Source of the DNA: Brachypterus glaber
Lineage: Eukaryota; Arthropoda; Insecta; Coleoptera; Kateretidae
Direction: 5' to 3'
Assembly (NCBI GenBank): GCA_958510825.1
Contig: OY294045.1
Coordinates: forward strand, 94,362,988-94,426,987
DNA length: 64,000 nucleotides
The position numbers were made by a program, and so were the translations under genes. Each line of letters begins with the position of its first letter. Positions within the stretch are counted from its first letter, which is position 1. The notes under the pieces were generated by a model, which was not told the DNA's origin, did no database searches, and saw nothing but the letters and a program-made list of their open reading frames with translations. Shown here in pieces: positions 54,345 to 64,000 of this stretch.

Positions 54345-55492
54345 GGCCATGTGAACCTGGCCATGAAGATGGGGCACTTACGAAATAAGGGTCCTTTCCT
54401 AAAAGGGGACCCCCTAGAAAGGTTAGTTGGTTTCGTTAGTGCCCCTTTGGTTCTCGACTTATAAGGTTGGGGAAAAAAACACCTGTTCTTCACAAAAGAG
54501 AAATAACGATTTTTTCGATTTTTTTTTGTTTATCACTCGAAAGCATTTCGTTAGTGCCTGTTAGTGACCAGAATTTTTTTTCTCCATCCCCAAAGGTTAA
54601 CTCTCAGGGTCACCTCCAAGTTGATAATTTTAAACCGTCACACTAACAAAACTAAAAGAAATATATTTGTTTTTTTCGCACATAGGAGCTCTCTAGCCTT
54701 GGTAGAGGTTAGTGCCCAATCAAACTCTCCTCAGCCTTTATTATGAGGCTCACCTCAGGGCTCCGAAAAAGTGAACAAAAAAAGTGTATATTATTAAAGC
54801 CTCGATTAAAGCATATACGAGTTTTTTGTCGTTAGTAGACGTTAGTGCCCTCAAAAAAATGATGATCAAAAGTTTGGTTAGAATAATTTTCCCGGCTTAA
54901 GTTATATAGTGTTATACTGTATAGGTATTGTCTTAAAATCTGGGAAAGTTAAGAGCCTCTGGAGTCGTCGTCTTTGGACGTTAAGTCATTTTTTTGAGGG
55001 CACTAACGTCCACTAACGATAAAGAACTCGTATATGCTTTAATAATATATACATTTTTTTGCACTTTTTCGGAGCCCTGAGGCGAGCCTCATAATAAAGG
55101 CTGAGGATAGTTTGATTGGGTACTAACCTCTACCAACGCTAGAGAGCTCATATGTGCGAAAAAAACAAATATATTTCTTTTACTTTTGTTAGTGTGACGG
55201 TTTAAAATTATCAACTTGGAGGTGACCCTGAGAGTTAACCTTTGAGGATGGAGAAAAAAAATACTGGGCACTAACAGGCACTAACGAAATGCTTTCGAGT
55301 GATAAACAAAAAAAATCGAAAAAATCGTTATTTCTCTTTTGTGAAGAACAGGTGTTGTTTTCCCTTATAAGTCGAGAACCAAAGGGGCACTAACGAAACC
55401 AATTGGGGCAGTAACCTTTCTAGGGGGTCCCCTTTTAGGAAAGGACCCTTATTTCGTAAGTGCCCCATCTTCATGGCCAGGTTCACACGGCC
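54345..55492. mobile_element. 1.15-kb palindromic element with GTTAGTGCC words
   Basis: Arms of about 570 bp mirror each other (outer word GGCC.TGTGAACCTGGCCATG). GTTAGTGCC or its reverse complement occurs many times (for example 54438, 54550, 54708, 54844, 54996, 55270). The arms differ at scattered positions. Small frames in mirrored positions encode the same peptide by symmetry and are not evidence of a gene. Confidence 0.8.
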
Positions 55493-56434
55493 AAAACTTA
55501 TTTCTTTTTGCAATAAGATCTCCCAAAAAAAATCCTGTGTGCGCCACTGGGCCAGCACGACCACAAGAAAATACAAATTCTACTTTTAAGTGTATGTAAA
55601 ACTAATGTATAAAATGTCAAGAAAAGTAAAAAGAAAATAATAAATAAATAAATGCTTGATTTTTTTGATGTTTTTTTTGAATAAAGGTGCTATAGATCTC
55701 TGAATCACATAAATTTATTCATCAAGCTAAAAAAATGCTAGTATATTTATCGCTGAAAAAATATTGCTAGCTTTATCGATAAAAATTGAACGTCGCGACG
55801 TTGGTTGACAGATTAAAAGTTATATTTTTGATTCGTTATGGTTCGAGAAATATACTTGTACTACAATATTGAGCTTAAATCTTTTAGGCATTTAATTTAG
55901 TTAACCCTTTAAAGCACGCATTTTCCAATTACTGTATTTCTATAAAAATTGCATTATAAGTTTTTGGGGTCGCTGATCACGAATCTGTTTGCACAAAAAT
56001 CACACCCACCCCTATTGGGGTGGATTTAGAATAAAATTATTTCAAAATTCAGTTTTAGTAACCTCAAAAACCCCTATGTACAAATTTTCACGAAAATATT
56101 TAAAACATTTAAAAATATTTATCGCCTCACCCCCGCGGGGGTGGAGTTAGAAAATTTAAATTATCAGATTCAAATTCAGCACCCTAAAATATCCGTATAC
56201 AGCAATTTTAAAATGTTTGTAAAAAAATATTTGTTTTCCCCATTGCCTTCACCAAAAATAATCCCGAGCGAGAACTTTTGGTAACATACCTGTATGCCAA
56301 AAGTCTTTTGAAACATGCTACATGTGCATATAAAATTTTATCAAACTTTGCATGAAGAAGCGGTCTTTGAAGCAAATTTTCTGTATTTAGTTTTATCAAG
56401 CTTGACTTGATTTATATATTTTTTGATTCTCTAA
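55493..56434. other. AT-rich stretch
   Basis: Two pyrimidine/GGGGTGGA-type words (56005-56030 and 56125-56150) sit in similar surroundings and may be an old duplication. No gene is seen. Confidence 0.35.
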
Positions 56435-56460
56435 GGGAACGTTCAAGTATTACGTAACGC
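56435..56460. repeat. solo end of the GGAACGTTCAAG family
   Basis: Same 24-base terminus as the MITE at 2187. The other end was not found nearby. Confidence 0.7.
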
Positions 56461-56599
56461 AAATATTGATCATTTTTAAATAATAAATAATAATGTAATA
56501 CACATTAACAGCCAAGCGAAACCCTGTTAGCATTTTTTATTTTTAATCGATTTATTTTTCAATAAAACGATTTTACCTAGGATTTTACTATTAAATATT

Positions 56600-57165
56600 T
56601 TCCAGAGCTCGCTTACAGAAATTTCAGGGTATATTAAAAACTCTGGAAAACATGAAAAAAATGTCAAAAAAAATCCATCTTCGTTCAATTCAAAAATAAG
56701 AACGCTTTAAGTGGATCAATACTGTTGCTGATGTTAAATTACCTTTAAAAGTTGAATTTGTAGCTATGGAAGCAAATTTAATTATTGCAGGTACATATTC
56801 TGTAGGTGGACATGGTGATTAATGTGACATAAATATTTATTAATGTCAAAAAACCACCGCTGGATGGAGTGGCCCTATAAAAATAGAATATTTGACAGCC
56901 TCTGTCGGTTTTGTCAAAATATAATAACCTAAAAAGATTCTAAAGTTGAAAGTCTCAAAAAATGCACGCGTCAACAAAAGTCCAAATCATAGTTACTAAT
57001 ATGTAGGGAAAAACTAATTTGTAGGTAATTTAACATCTGCAACAGGATTGGTCAGATTAAATAGCTTCCTTTTTAATTAGTATTGAAGATGGATTCTTTT
57101 TGAATTTTTTTTCATATTTTCCAGAGGGTTTTTAATATACCCTCAAATTTCTGTACGCGAGTTAT
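56600..57165. mobile_element. 0.57-kb palindromic element
   Basis: TCGCTTACAGAAATTTCAGG at 56609 has its inverted partner near 57155. Inner words CTGTTGCTGATGTTAAATTA (56723) and its counterpart near 57045 confirm arms of about 160 bp. No frame. Confidence 0.7.
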
Positions 57166-57543
57166 GGAACAGGCTGTATATATATTGTTTTAAAGTTTTA
57201 ATAATTTTTTAAATATTTACGCCAGATTATTCTTCTTTAAACTGATCAGTAATCAGTGATCACTGTGCGGCGTGGTCGATATTAAAAGAAACAAAAAGAA
57301 CTCTCCTACTACATGAAAAACGTTTATTGAAAATATTAAATAAAACAGGAATATAATTATATAACAATCATTTTATTGATAAATATTGTGCAATGCACAG
57401 GCATTGGCCTTCTGTTATTGTATCCACTAAGTAATATTTTCTGTGAAAGTCAAGAACAAAAGCAATTAGAATATATAATTGCAAATTGCAGTTACTTATC
57501 TAAGTATACTAAGATATTAGAGTCAAAAATTATATTTTTTAAT
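57166..57543. other. AT-rich region upstream of a possible exon
   Basis: No TATA box could be singled out with confidence in such AT-rich DNA. Confidence 0.3.
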
Positions 57544-57601
57544 ATGAAATTATTCTTTTTGTTTATTTTAATTTTATGTGGATTGTGCTATTCTAAAAAT
57601 G
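57544..57601 (+). CDS. possible signal-peptide exon, unrecognised gene
   Basis: ATG at 57544 starts MKLFFLFILILCGLCYSKN, a textbook signal peptide (Lys, hydrophobic core, small residues before the likely cleavage site). It is followed directly by a strong splice donor G|GTAAGT at 57601-57602. No partner exon is convincing: acceptor-like sites at 57861 and 58155 give short tails. In AT-rich DNA, Leu/Phe/Ile-rich frames arise by chance, so this is only a candidate. Confidence 0.25.
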
Positions 57602-58073
57602 GTAAGTTGTTATGTTTAATTGATAATTTTCAAAGAATAGTATGTTCTATAACTAGTATCGGAATGACTATTCCATACGTGTTGTAGACTATACTTTTTC
57701 TTCGACTGCAAATATGAAACACTGTATGGCTTTAAACTGCGGACAAGGTTAAAAACAATGTTTGCAAATGCAGCAAAACACATATTTTTAAATAAAGCAA
57801 TTAATGTTATTTGATAATTTTATCAAATCAGTACTTAAAAAAGATTTTTATTTAATTTTAGCACATATTTACAAATTATAATGCAATAATTGAAGGTTAT
57901 GTCAGATTGTTGTGACAGATATCAGGTTTAAATATTTAACAATAGATGGAGCAGTTTTAATTTTTTGAACTAAATTGATAAAAAACTGTTAAAATATTAA
58001 GAAAACTAATAAACTTTATGTAATTTTAACGCAAAACTTTAAATTGAATTAAATTATTCAATATTTCATGGTC

Positions 58074-58141
<68 letters not shown>

Positions 58142-58670
58142 GCTAATTTTTCTACAGTTTTCTTAACTTTTATAAACAAGAGATTGCACTACATGTGCTC
58201 ATTCTAACACTTGATACGGAATATTCATACCGTATCTAGAACTAGAATGGATTCATTCTGTGTTTGAAAAGTGTGTGTATTTGCTTACATTCTAAAGCAG
58301 TCGTAGAAAAAGTGAATTCAGTATTATTTAATGTCACATGTTGGTTGTTGCTTTGTTTTCTCGATCTTTTTATGCTTGTTTGTCAGTTTGGGCGTTTGGG
58401 GAACACTTCTGTGTCAAACGAGGTTCCAAATTTTAACAAAATCGGTTACGCTGTTTTGTTTTAATTTCAAACCTGAAATTTAGACTTTTGGAAAAAAATA
58501 TTAGGACTATATTAAAATAAGTAAAAAGACAATAAGTAATAGCTCCTGCTACAACTTTTTTGTTTAGGATGTTTTTTTTTTAATTATAAATATTTCTATC
58601 AAAGCTGTTTTCTAAAAATTTTTAGTTTATGAAACTTTTCCTTTTATTTTAAATATTGTTATATATGTAT
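57602..58670. other. AT-rich stretch with a (TA)n microsatellite
   Basis: The (TA)n run spans about 58074-58127. The 66-codon frame at 58264 has hydrophobic content but no recognised domain. Confidence 0.4.
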
Positions 58671-59067
58671 ATTTTTTTCAATATTAGTACAGATATCACT
58701 TAATCTATTTTTCCTGTAAATCTGGGGTTTATAGGTCTTTTTCTTCTAATTTTAATAACTTAGGCCTCCCCTATATATTTTTTTTGTTTATGAATGAATA
58801 AATATAATATGATATGATGTTTTACAAACAAACCTAGTTTATTTAATTTCAATGTTAGTTTAATTTAATTAATTAATTTTTTTCAATATTAGTACAGATA
58901 TCACTTAATCTATTTTTCCTGTAAATCTGGGGTTTATAGGTCTTTTTCTTCTAATTTTAATAACTTAGGCCTCCCCTATATATTTTTTTTGTTTATGAAT
59001 GAATAAATATAATATGATATGATGTTTTACAAACAAACCTAGTTTATTTAATTTCAATGTTAGTTTA
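58671..59067 (+). repeat. 205-bp tandem duplication
   Basis: Bases 58671-58862 and 58876-59067 (192 bp each) look identical and are offset by 205. Each ends with GAATGAATAAATATAATATG and a short tail, as in a LINE or SINE 3' end. The perfect match suggests a recent event or an assembly duplication. Confidence 0.85.
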
Positions 59068-59155
59068 CAATAACACTAGAATGCTTGGTGTGCAAAACAT
59101 ATGTATGTAATACAAGGTACTAATTTATAAATAATAACTAAAATTGTTTTATTAA

Positions 59156-60120
59156 CCCGGCGTCTGACACGTGGGGTGTCACAAACCCCAGAGTCCAAAT
59201 ATTACTCCGTAACTATTTTATTTTCGCGCCAAGCGAAGACAGCGCCTCAGTACCTTTCAATCGCTTTTTAATTTGCACAGTGTAGCATGAACGGCAGTAT
59301 AAATATTGAAGCATTAGAGGCCACGTCTTTTTGAAGTCGCCTGGGGTTTCTGACACCCCACGTGTCATAATAAGTAATATTTATTTTCCTACAACCTAGC
59401 TAGTAGTTAGTGCCTATTTTCCACCCGTTGCCTATGACAATGGTTGAAAAGTGAAAATTAGTTGATTTTTTACATCTGCTGTCAGAAAATGAGTAAACGT
59501 GAAACACATAACCTTAAATTGACAAATTAATATTTTAAGACAATTTTTGCGTCTTTTGGATGTTTAGGTCGTAGAAAAAATAATATACCGACCTCGACGC
59601 AAACTATTTCGGTGGACTTCGAAAGATTTTTTACTCGGCTGCGTCTCATAAAAAAATAAGCACTCTCTTGCACTGAAAACTAGGTTCGCGTACTCGGTGC
59701 GTAATATACTATTATCTTCCTGTTTCTCCTGTATTTTTCAGTCATATTACGATTACTTAAAGTAATTTATTTTGAACACTACCTATAATATTTAAAACTT
59801 TATAATTTATGTTATTCATTTAGATCTTTGTTTGGCAATTTTAAACGTTATTTTTTTTTTTAGTTAATAGGGAACAAAAATCTTTCCTATTTTTTTTTTT
59901 AATTTGATTTATTTTTGTTAACCGATTAAAAATAAACATATATGTATTTAAGATTTTTAAAATTATTTTTAGGTATATTGTATATTGTATAACTCGAATA
60001 TTTTACTACATTTTATATAAAATTTATTAAATAAAGCAAAAACGGTCCCATTTATTGTTGGGGTTTATTACACCCCACCTGTCGTTACTTGTAAAACTAA
60101 ACCACCTGTCAGACGCCGGG
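59156..60120 (-). mobile_element. piggyBac-type MITE, copy 2 (965 bp)
   Basis: TTAA on both sides (59152-59155 and 60121-60124), same CCCGGCG ends. In reverse complement it follows 27852-28817 almost base for base. The two lie 30 kb apart in inverted orientation. Confidence 0.9.
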
Positions 60121-60230
60121 TTAACCAACTCTTGACATCCCCGGCACCTAAGAATTTCGCACCCCAGCGAAATGGTAATCTTTATTAAAAAAACGAAATA
60201 TTTACAATACATAATAAAATACTATCTATA

Positions 60231-61394
60231 CACGGTGTATTTGAAATAGCATCGGAAATTTTAACAGATGATTCTACATCATAAAATATGACAAAAAGTT
60301 CCTATAAATATATGTTTAAAAATGCGTCATAAGGGAGCTACGCCCCTTTGAAAGTGGCTAATAAAATCGGTTTTTATTTAATAACTCAGGAACTCTTTGA
60401 GATATATCAACGAGGTTTCGCACCTCAACTAATCCTACCAAGGCCCGTTTTTATGTGTTATTTTCATTCTTATTTCTAAAAGGGGTGTGCGAAACGGGGG
60501 GGGGTTTCAGTTTTTTGTCCCAAACTTTTTTCTGTGTAACTTTTTTGCAATTTAATTTTTGAAATATGATTCCTCAGGTCAAAATACATAAAAAAGGTAC
60601 TTTTGTTGTAATACTGTAGGATTAACCGTTTTCGAGAAAAATTCATTTGAAGGTGAAATTCCACGGTTCGAGGACGAAAAATTAAATACTAAAATGTTGA
60701 AAAAAAAAATGCAGGGCGAATGTACATTAAAAACTAAGAAAAAAACCTCATATACAGGTACTTCCAAAAATCAATCCTAATGGAGCTATGGTCTCCTAAA
60801 TATGCACCATTTTTAAAGGGCTATGGTAACGCTTTAAAAGCGTTTTTTCGACCTACATGTATGGAAACTTTTTTTCTTAGTTTTTGATGTAGAATAACAT
60901 TGCATCATTAAATATTTGGTTTTCGACATTTTAGTATTTAATTTTTCGTCCTCGAACCGTGAAATTTCACCTTCAAATGAACTTTTCTCGAAAACGGTTA
61001 ATCCTACAGTATTACAACAAGAGTACCTTTTTTATGTATTTTGACTTGAGGAATCATATTTAAAAAATAAAATTGCAAAAAAGTTACACACAAAAAAGTT
61101 TGGGACAAAAAACTGATAAGGCCCCCCGTTTCGCACACCCCTGGTTTAAATAAGTACGTGAAAATTACATACAAAGATGGGCCTTATTAGGATTAATTCA
61201 CGTGCAAAACCTCGTTAATATATCTCAAAGGGTTCCTGAGTTATTAAATAAAAACCGATTTTTTTAGCCAATTTCAAAGGGGCGTAGCTCCCTTATGACG
61301 CATTTTTAGACATATGTTTGTAGGAACTTTTTATCATATTTTATCATGCAGAATCACATGTTAAAATTTCCTACTCTATTTCAAATACTCCCTG
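60231..61394. mobile_element. 1.16-kb palindromic element with TATA flanks
   Basis: Ends CACGGTGTATTTGAAATAG and CTATTTCAAATACTCCCTG are inverted. TATA lies on both sides (60227-60230 and 61395-61398). Arms of about 450 bp mirror each other (GGGAGCTACGCCCCTTTGAA at 60332 with its partner near 61290; CCTCGAACCGTGAAATTTCA at 60951 with its partner at 60652). No transposase. Confidence 0.75.
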
Positions 61395-61553
61395 TATATA
61401 TTACATTTTCTTCTGTTGAGACTCTGCAGAGGCACATGCATCTCCATTCTCATTTTCCATCACGACTGTCAATCATCTGGAATTTTCGGGAACTACTTTC
61501 TCTTATCGGGAATCTCTTTACTTATTTTCTGCTGCATTTTTCCATATTGAAAG

Positions 61554-61942
61554 CACACATACCAAGCAAATTATAATCGCTTATTATATAAATACAAGGC
61601 TTTCTCTTACAATTATGGCAGTCAGTGTAAAAATTTATATGAAATACTTTAATTGTTTAGTGAATAATAAAATATAACAAATAGTATGGCATTTATAGCT
61701 TAAATAGATTTAATTATTGTCCGTGCTAATAATTTTTATGATATAATAAAATTTCTGTAAATTTATAATAGTGCCTGTAATAAATATAATCGTGTCTGTA
61801 ATATATATAATCGTTTCCAATTTATTTTTAACATTATTAGTTATTGTGTCCCTTATAATCTATAGCTTAAATCACTATAATTTGCCACTGTTACCAAATA
61901 TCTTATAATGTATAGCGCAGAGCCCACTAATTTCTTTCCGTG
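61554..61942 (-). mobile_element. CACGG-type MITE, copy 4, one end missing
   Basis: It starts inside the family sequence (CACACATACCAAGCAAATT), lacking about 36 bases of that end, and finishes with CCGTG followed by TA. Confidence 0.8.
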
Positions 61943-62561
61943 TAACATGGACTTGATGAATTTCCTCTCCTTTAGGAAGCTCTCTGAGGGCTTACCCTTT
62001 GCCTCAACATACAACTTTTTACACCATAATACTTTTTCTACCATTTCTTCTACTTCATTATTCAACTTTTTTCTTCCTAACCTCTTAAACTTCGGATTTT
62101 GGACGTCTGAACCAAAGGGACTTGTAAATTTTCAACTTCTCAACTTCGTACTTCTACAACTTCATATCTTCTTAACTTCATAACTTCATAACTTCGTAAC
62201 TTCATAACTTCATAACTTCGTAACTTCATAACTTCATAACTTCGTAACTTCGTAACTTCATAACTTATTTTTCTTGGGTCCTTTTTCACCTGGGCATATA
62301 ATGTTTCTCTCTGTTGGATCCAAGGCCGGTGGTCCTAACAGCATTCCTATGTGTACATCCCTTGTGTGATTAACCATACAGCTTCAACTCCAAATCAGCG
62401 AGACGTACCAACCCTGATCTGAATGACTTTTCCCTTCTCTGGTGGAGCGTTAAAGATTTTTCGCAGCTTTTTCAACTTGTTTTATTATTCCCAGTTTGGC
62501 GGTAGTTTTTGAAATTCCTTCTCTCTATTTCTGCTTTATCTTCTGACGTGCCTCCGCTGGT
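61943..62561 (-). pseudogene. unrecognised coding-like island between two MITEs
   Basis: GC content rises, and several long peptides lie on the minus strand in shifting frames. From 62561, after an acceptor-like TTTTGTTTTATAG, 29 codons read TSGGTSEDKAEIERRNFKNY and onward to a TGA, and the same frame continues to LADLELKLYG. Another segment reads LLGPPALDPTERNIICPG. A third reads EEMVEKVLWCKKLYVEAKG and ends where MITE copy 4 begins. The tandem repeat at 62165-62265 lies between them. I do not recognise the family. It looks like a decayed gene or retroelement, with copy 4 inserted in its 3' part. Confidence 0.35.
62165..62265 (+). repeat. minisatellite of ACTTCATA/ACTTCGTA units
   Basis: Runs of TAACTTCATAACTTCGTAAC with a step near 9-10 bases. 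It grows out of a pyrimidine-rich coding-like stretch. Confidence 0.85.
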
Positions 62562-62790
62562 CTATAAAACAAAATACATAATTTTTATTACTTAGTGCCT
62601 ATATAACAATAATCAGTCAAAACTAGTTAACTTCATTTTGGATAAACTTAAAAAAATATATTACATGGCCTGTAACAACCGCTTTACTACTGCCTTTTCA
62701 AACTTACTCAAATTTCTCTATTAACATCAACTACTAAACTTTCTCACTAAACTTTCTCTAAGGCTCTAAAATCAGCGTCTCTTCTTACTT
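62562..62790. other. AT-rich spacer next to the coding-like island
   Basis: It would be intron or upstream DNA if the acceptor at 62562-62563 is real. Confidence 0.3.
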
Positions 62791-63212
62791 CACGGAAAAA
62801 AAATTATAGCTAGGAGCGCTATAACACACATACCAAGCAAATTATAATCGCTTATTATATAAATACAAGGTTTTCTCTTACAATTATGGCAGTCAGTGTA
62901 AAAATGTATATGAAATACTTTAATTGTTTAGTGAATAATAAAATATAACAAATAGTATGGCATTTATAGCTTAAATAGATTTAATTATTGTCCGTGCTAA
63001 TAATTTTTATGATATAATAAAATTTCTGTAAATTTATAATAGTGCCTGTAATAAATATAATCGTGTCTGTAATATATATAATCGTTTCCAATTTATTTTT
63101 AACATTATTAGTTATTGTGTCCTTATAATCTATAGCTTAAATCACTATAATTTGCCACTGTTACCAAATATCTTATAATGTATAGCGCAGAGCCCACTAA
63201 TTTCTTTCCGTG
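62791..63212 (-). mobile_element. CACGG-type MITE, copy 5
   Basis: Complete copy with TT on both sides (62789-62790 and 63213-63214). One base is missing in GTGTCCTTATAATC compared with copies 3 and 4. Confidence 0.8.
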
Positions 63213-64000
63213 TTGGCCTATAACTTTAAAAAATACCCGAAAATAACTTTAAAAGCTCTTTCTAAAATAAAACTTGCCAAAAAATCATTTTTCTTATACC
63301 CTGTATATTCATATTTTATATAAATTTTTTTTCTTAGTAATTCGACACTAAAATTTATTTATGCAATTCTGCAAATTCCAACTTACTTTTAATGATTGTA
63401 TAAAAAATATAATTTAATTTTTTAGTTTCAATAATGTTTACCTGCACAATACCTAGTTATTGTATTTCTCTAAAAAAAATTCCTAGGTTTAGGGTCTGGT
63501 ATATAGCTTTTGGGTGAATGATTTATCCTGAAACAGTTGCTGTGCCATTTCGACTGTAACTCACACTGCCTTTTTGTAATTTATTGGCACTACCAGATGG
63601 TCCTAAGTCTATTTTAAATAAATACAAATACAATAAACCCTTAAAAAAATCAAATATGTTTACTTACGAACTGCCTTCCTAACATTACTTTTTACCTAAA
63701 ACCATCCCAATACCTTTTTTGTATACAATCGTCCGGCTAAAAAAATTCTTAATTTTGCATTTTCCTACAATATAAACAGTAGTCGGCAAATTTCCAGTAC
63801 TCGCATAGGCGCCGCGTCGACACTAGCGTTGAGGCGAGGTTTTAAATATTTACATTTTAATTTCTTTTTATCTTGATTTTTTTTAATGATTCCATTTAAA
63901 CGAGTAAGGTGTGAAAAAACGTTATCGACAAATAAAAATTAAAAACTTTTGTAATCTTAAAAGATAAAAATCAAATGTCGTTTTTTTCTTTGAAAAACAC
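63213..64000. other. AT-rich stretch to the end of the window
   Basis: No gene is seen. A short GC-rich word (GGCGCCGCGTCGAC near 63806) stands out but is unexplained. Confidence 0.35.

Noticed and set aside
54249..55576. Related small proteins on both strands
   Set aside because: They are mirror images produced by the palindrome.
57861..58200. Second exons for the signal-peptide candidate
   Set aside because: Acceptors exist, but the in-phase tails are 6-17 residues and unlike any family.

Overview
This window is gene-poor, strongly AT-rich eukaryotic DNA, almost certainly from an insect or another arthropod. It is packed with transposable elements: Gypsy and BEL/Pao LTR retrotransposons, a Penelope-like element, 5'-truncated LINE ends, tRNA-derived SINE sequence, piggyBac-, hAT- and pogo-type non-autonomous DNA transposons, long palindromes and a short satellite. 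I see no confidently intact host gene. The species cannot be named from the sequence alone.

Layout. 1-6.7 kb: a CACGG-type MITE, a 150-bp MITE, a diverged 2-kb tandem duplication carrying a 505-bp palindrome in one copy, and a TTAA-flanked palindrome. 6.7-11.8 kb: a foldback-like structure with inverted arms made of short tandem repeats. Between its arms lies a decayed Penelope-like element (reverse transcriptase plus GIY-YIG endonuclease, minus strand), itself split by a truncated LINE on the plus strand. 12.8-14.2 kb: a tRNA-derived SINE with a 14-bp target duplication, then another dispersed repeat. 15.2-16.1 kb: a pogo-like deletion derivative that keeps a C-terminal zinc finger. 16.4-19 kb: a satellite of alternating 101/92-bp units interrupted by two hAT-like elements. 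19.6-25.7 kb: palindromes, a roughly 200-bp tandem array and a LINE 3' end. 26-29 kb: a hammerhead-like ribozyme motif, a SINE-like repeat, and a piggyBac-type MITE nested in a pogo-like element.

29.2-41.3 kb: a complete 11.2-kb Gypsy element whose LTRs I could not tell apart, inserted in another pogo-like derivative that keeps a psq-type helix-turn-helix exon. 41.7-44.3 kb: two more CACGG MITEs in inverted orientation and a fourth pogo-like element. 46.6-54.2 kb: a complete BEL/Pao element on the minus strand with a single 1714-codon gag-pol frame. 54.3-64 kb: long palindromes, a second piggyBac-type MITE inverted relative to the first, two more CACGG MITEs, and an unrecognised coding-like island between them.

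The two LTR elements are the only apparently intact coding units and are probably young, since LTRs, reading frames and target duplications are preserved. The DNA elements are non-autonomous. Two signals cut across ordinary annotation. One is a series of hammerhead-ribozyme-like motifs whose stem sequences differ between loci but mostly keep base pairing. The other is a paired subterminal motif spaced 18-20 bp that is shared in design, not in sequence, by five different elements. The Gypsy 5' leader also carries six copies of an 18-bp motif, placed as the insulator is in Drosophila gypsy.
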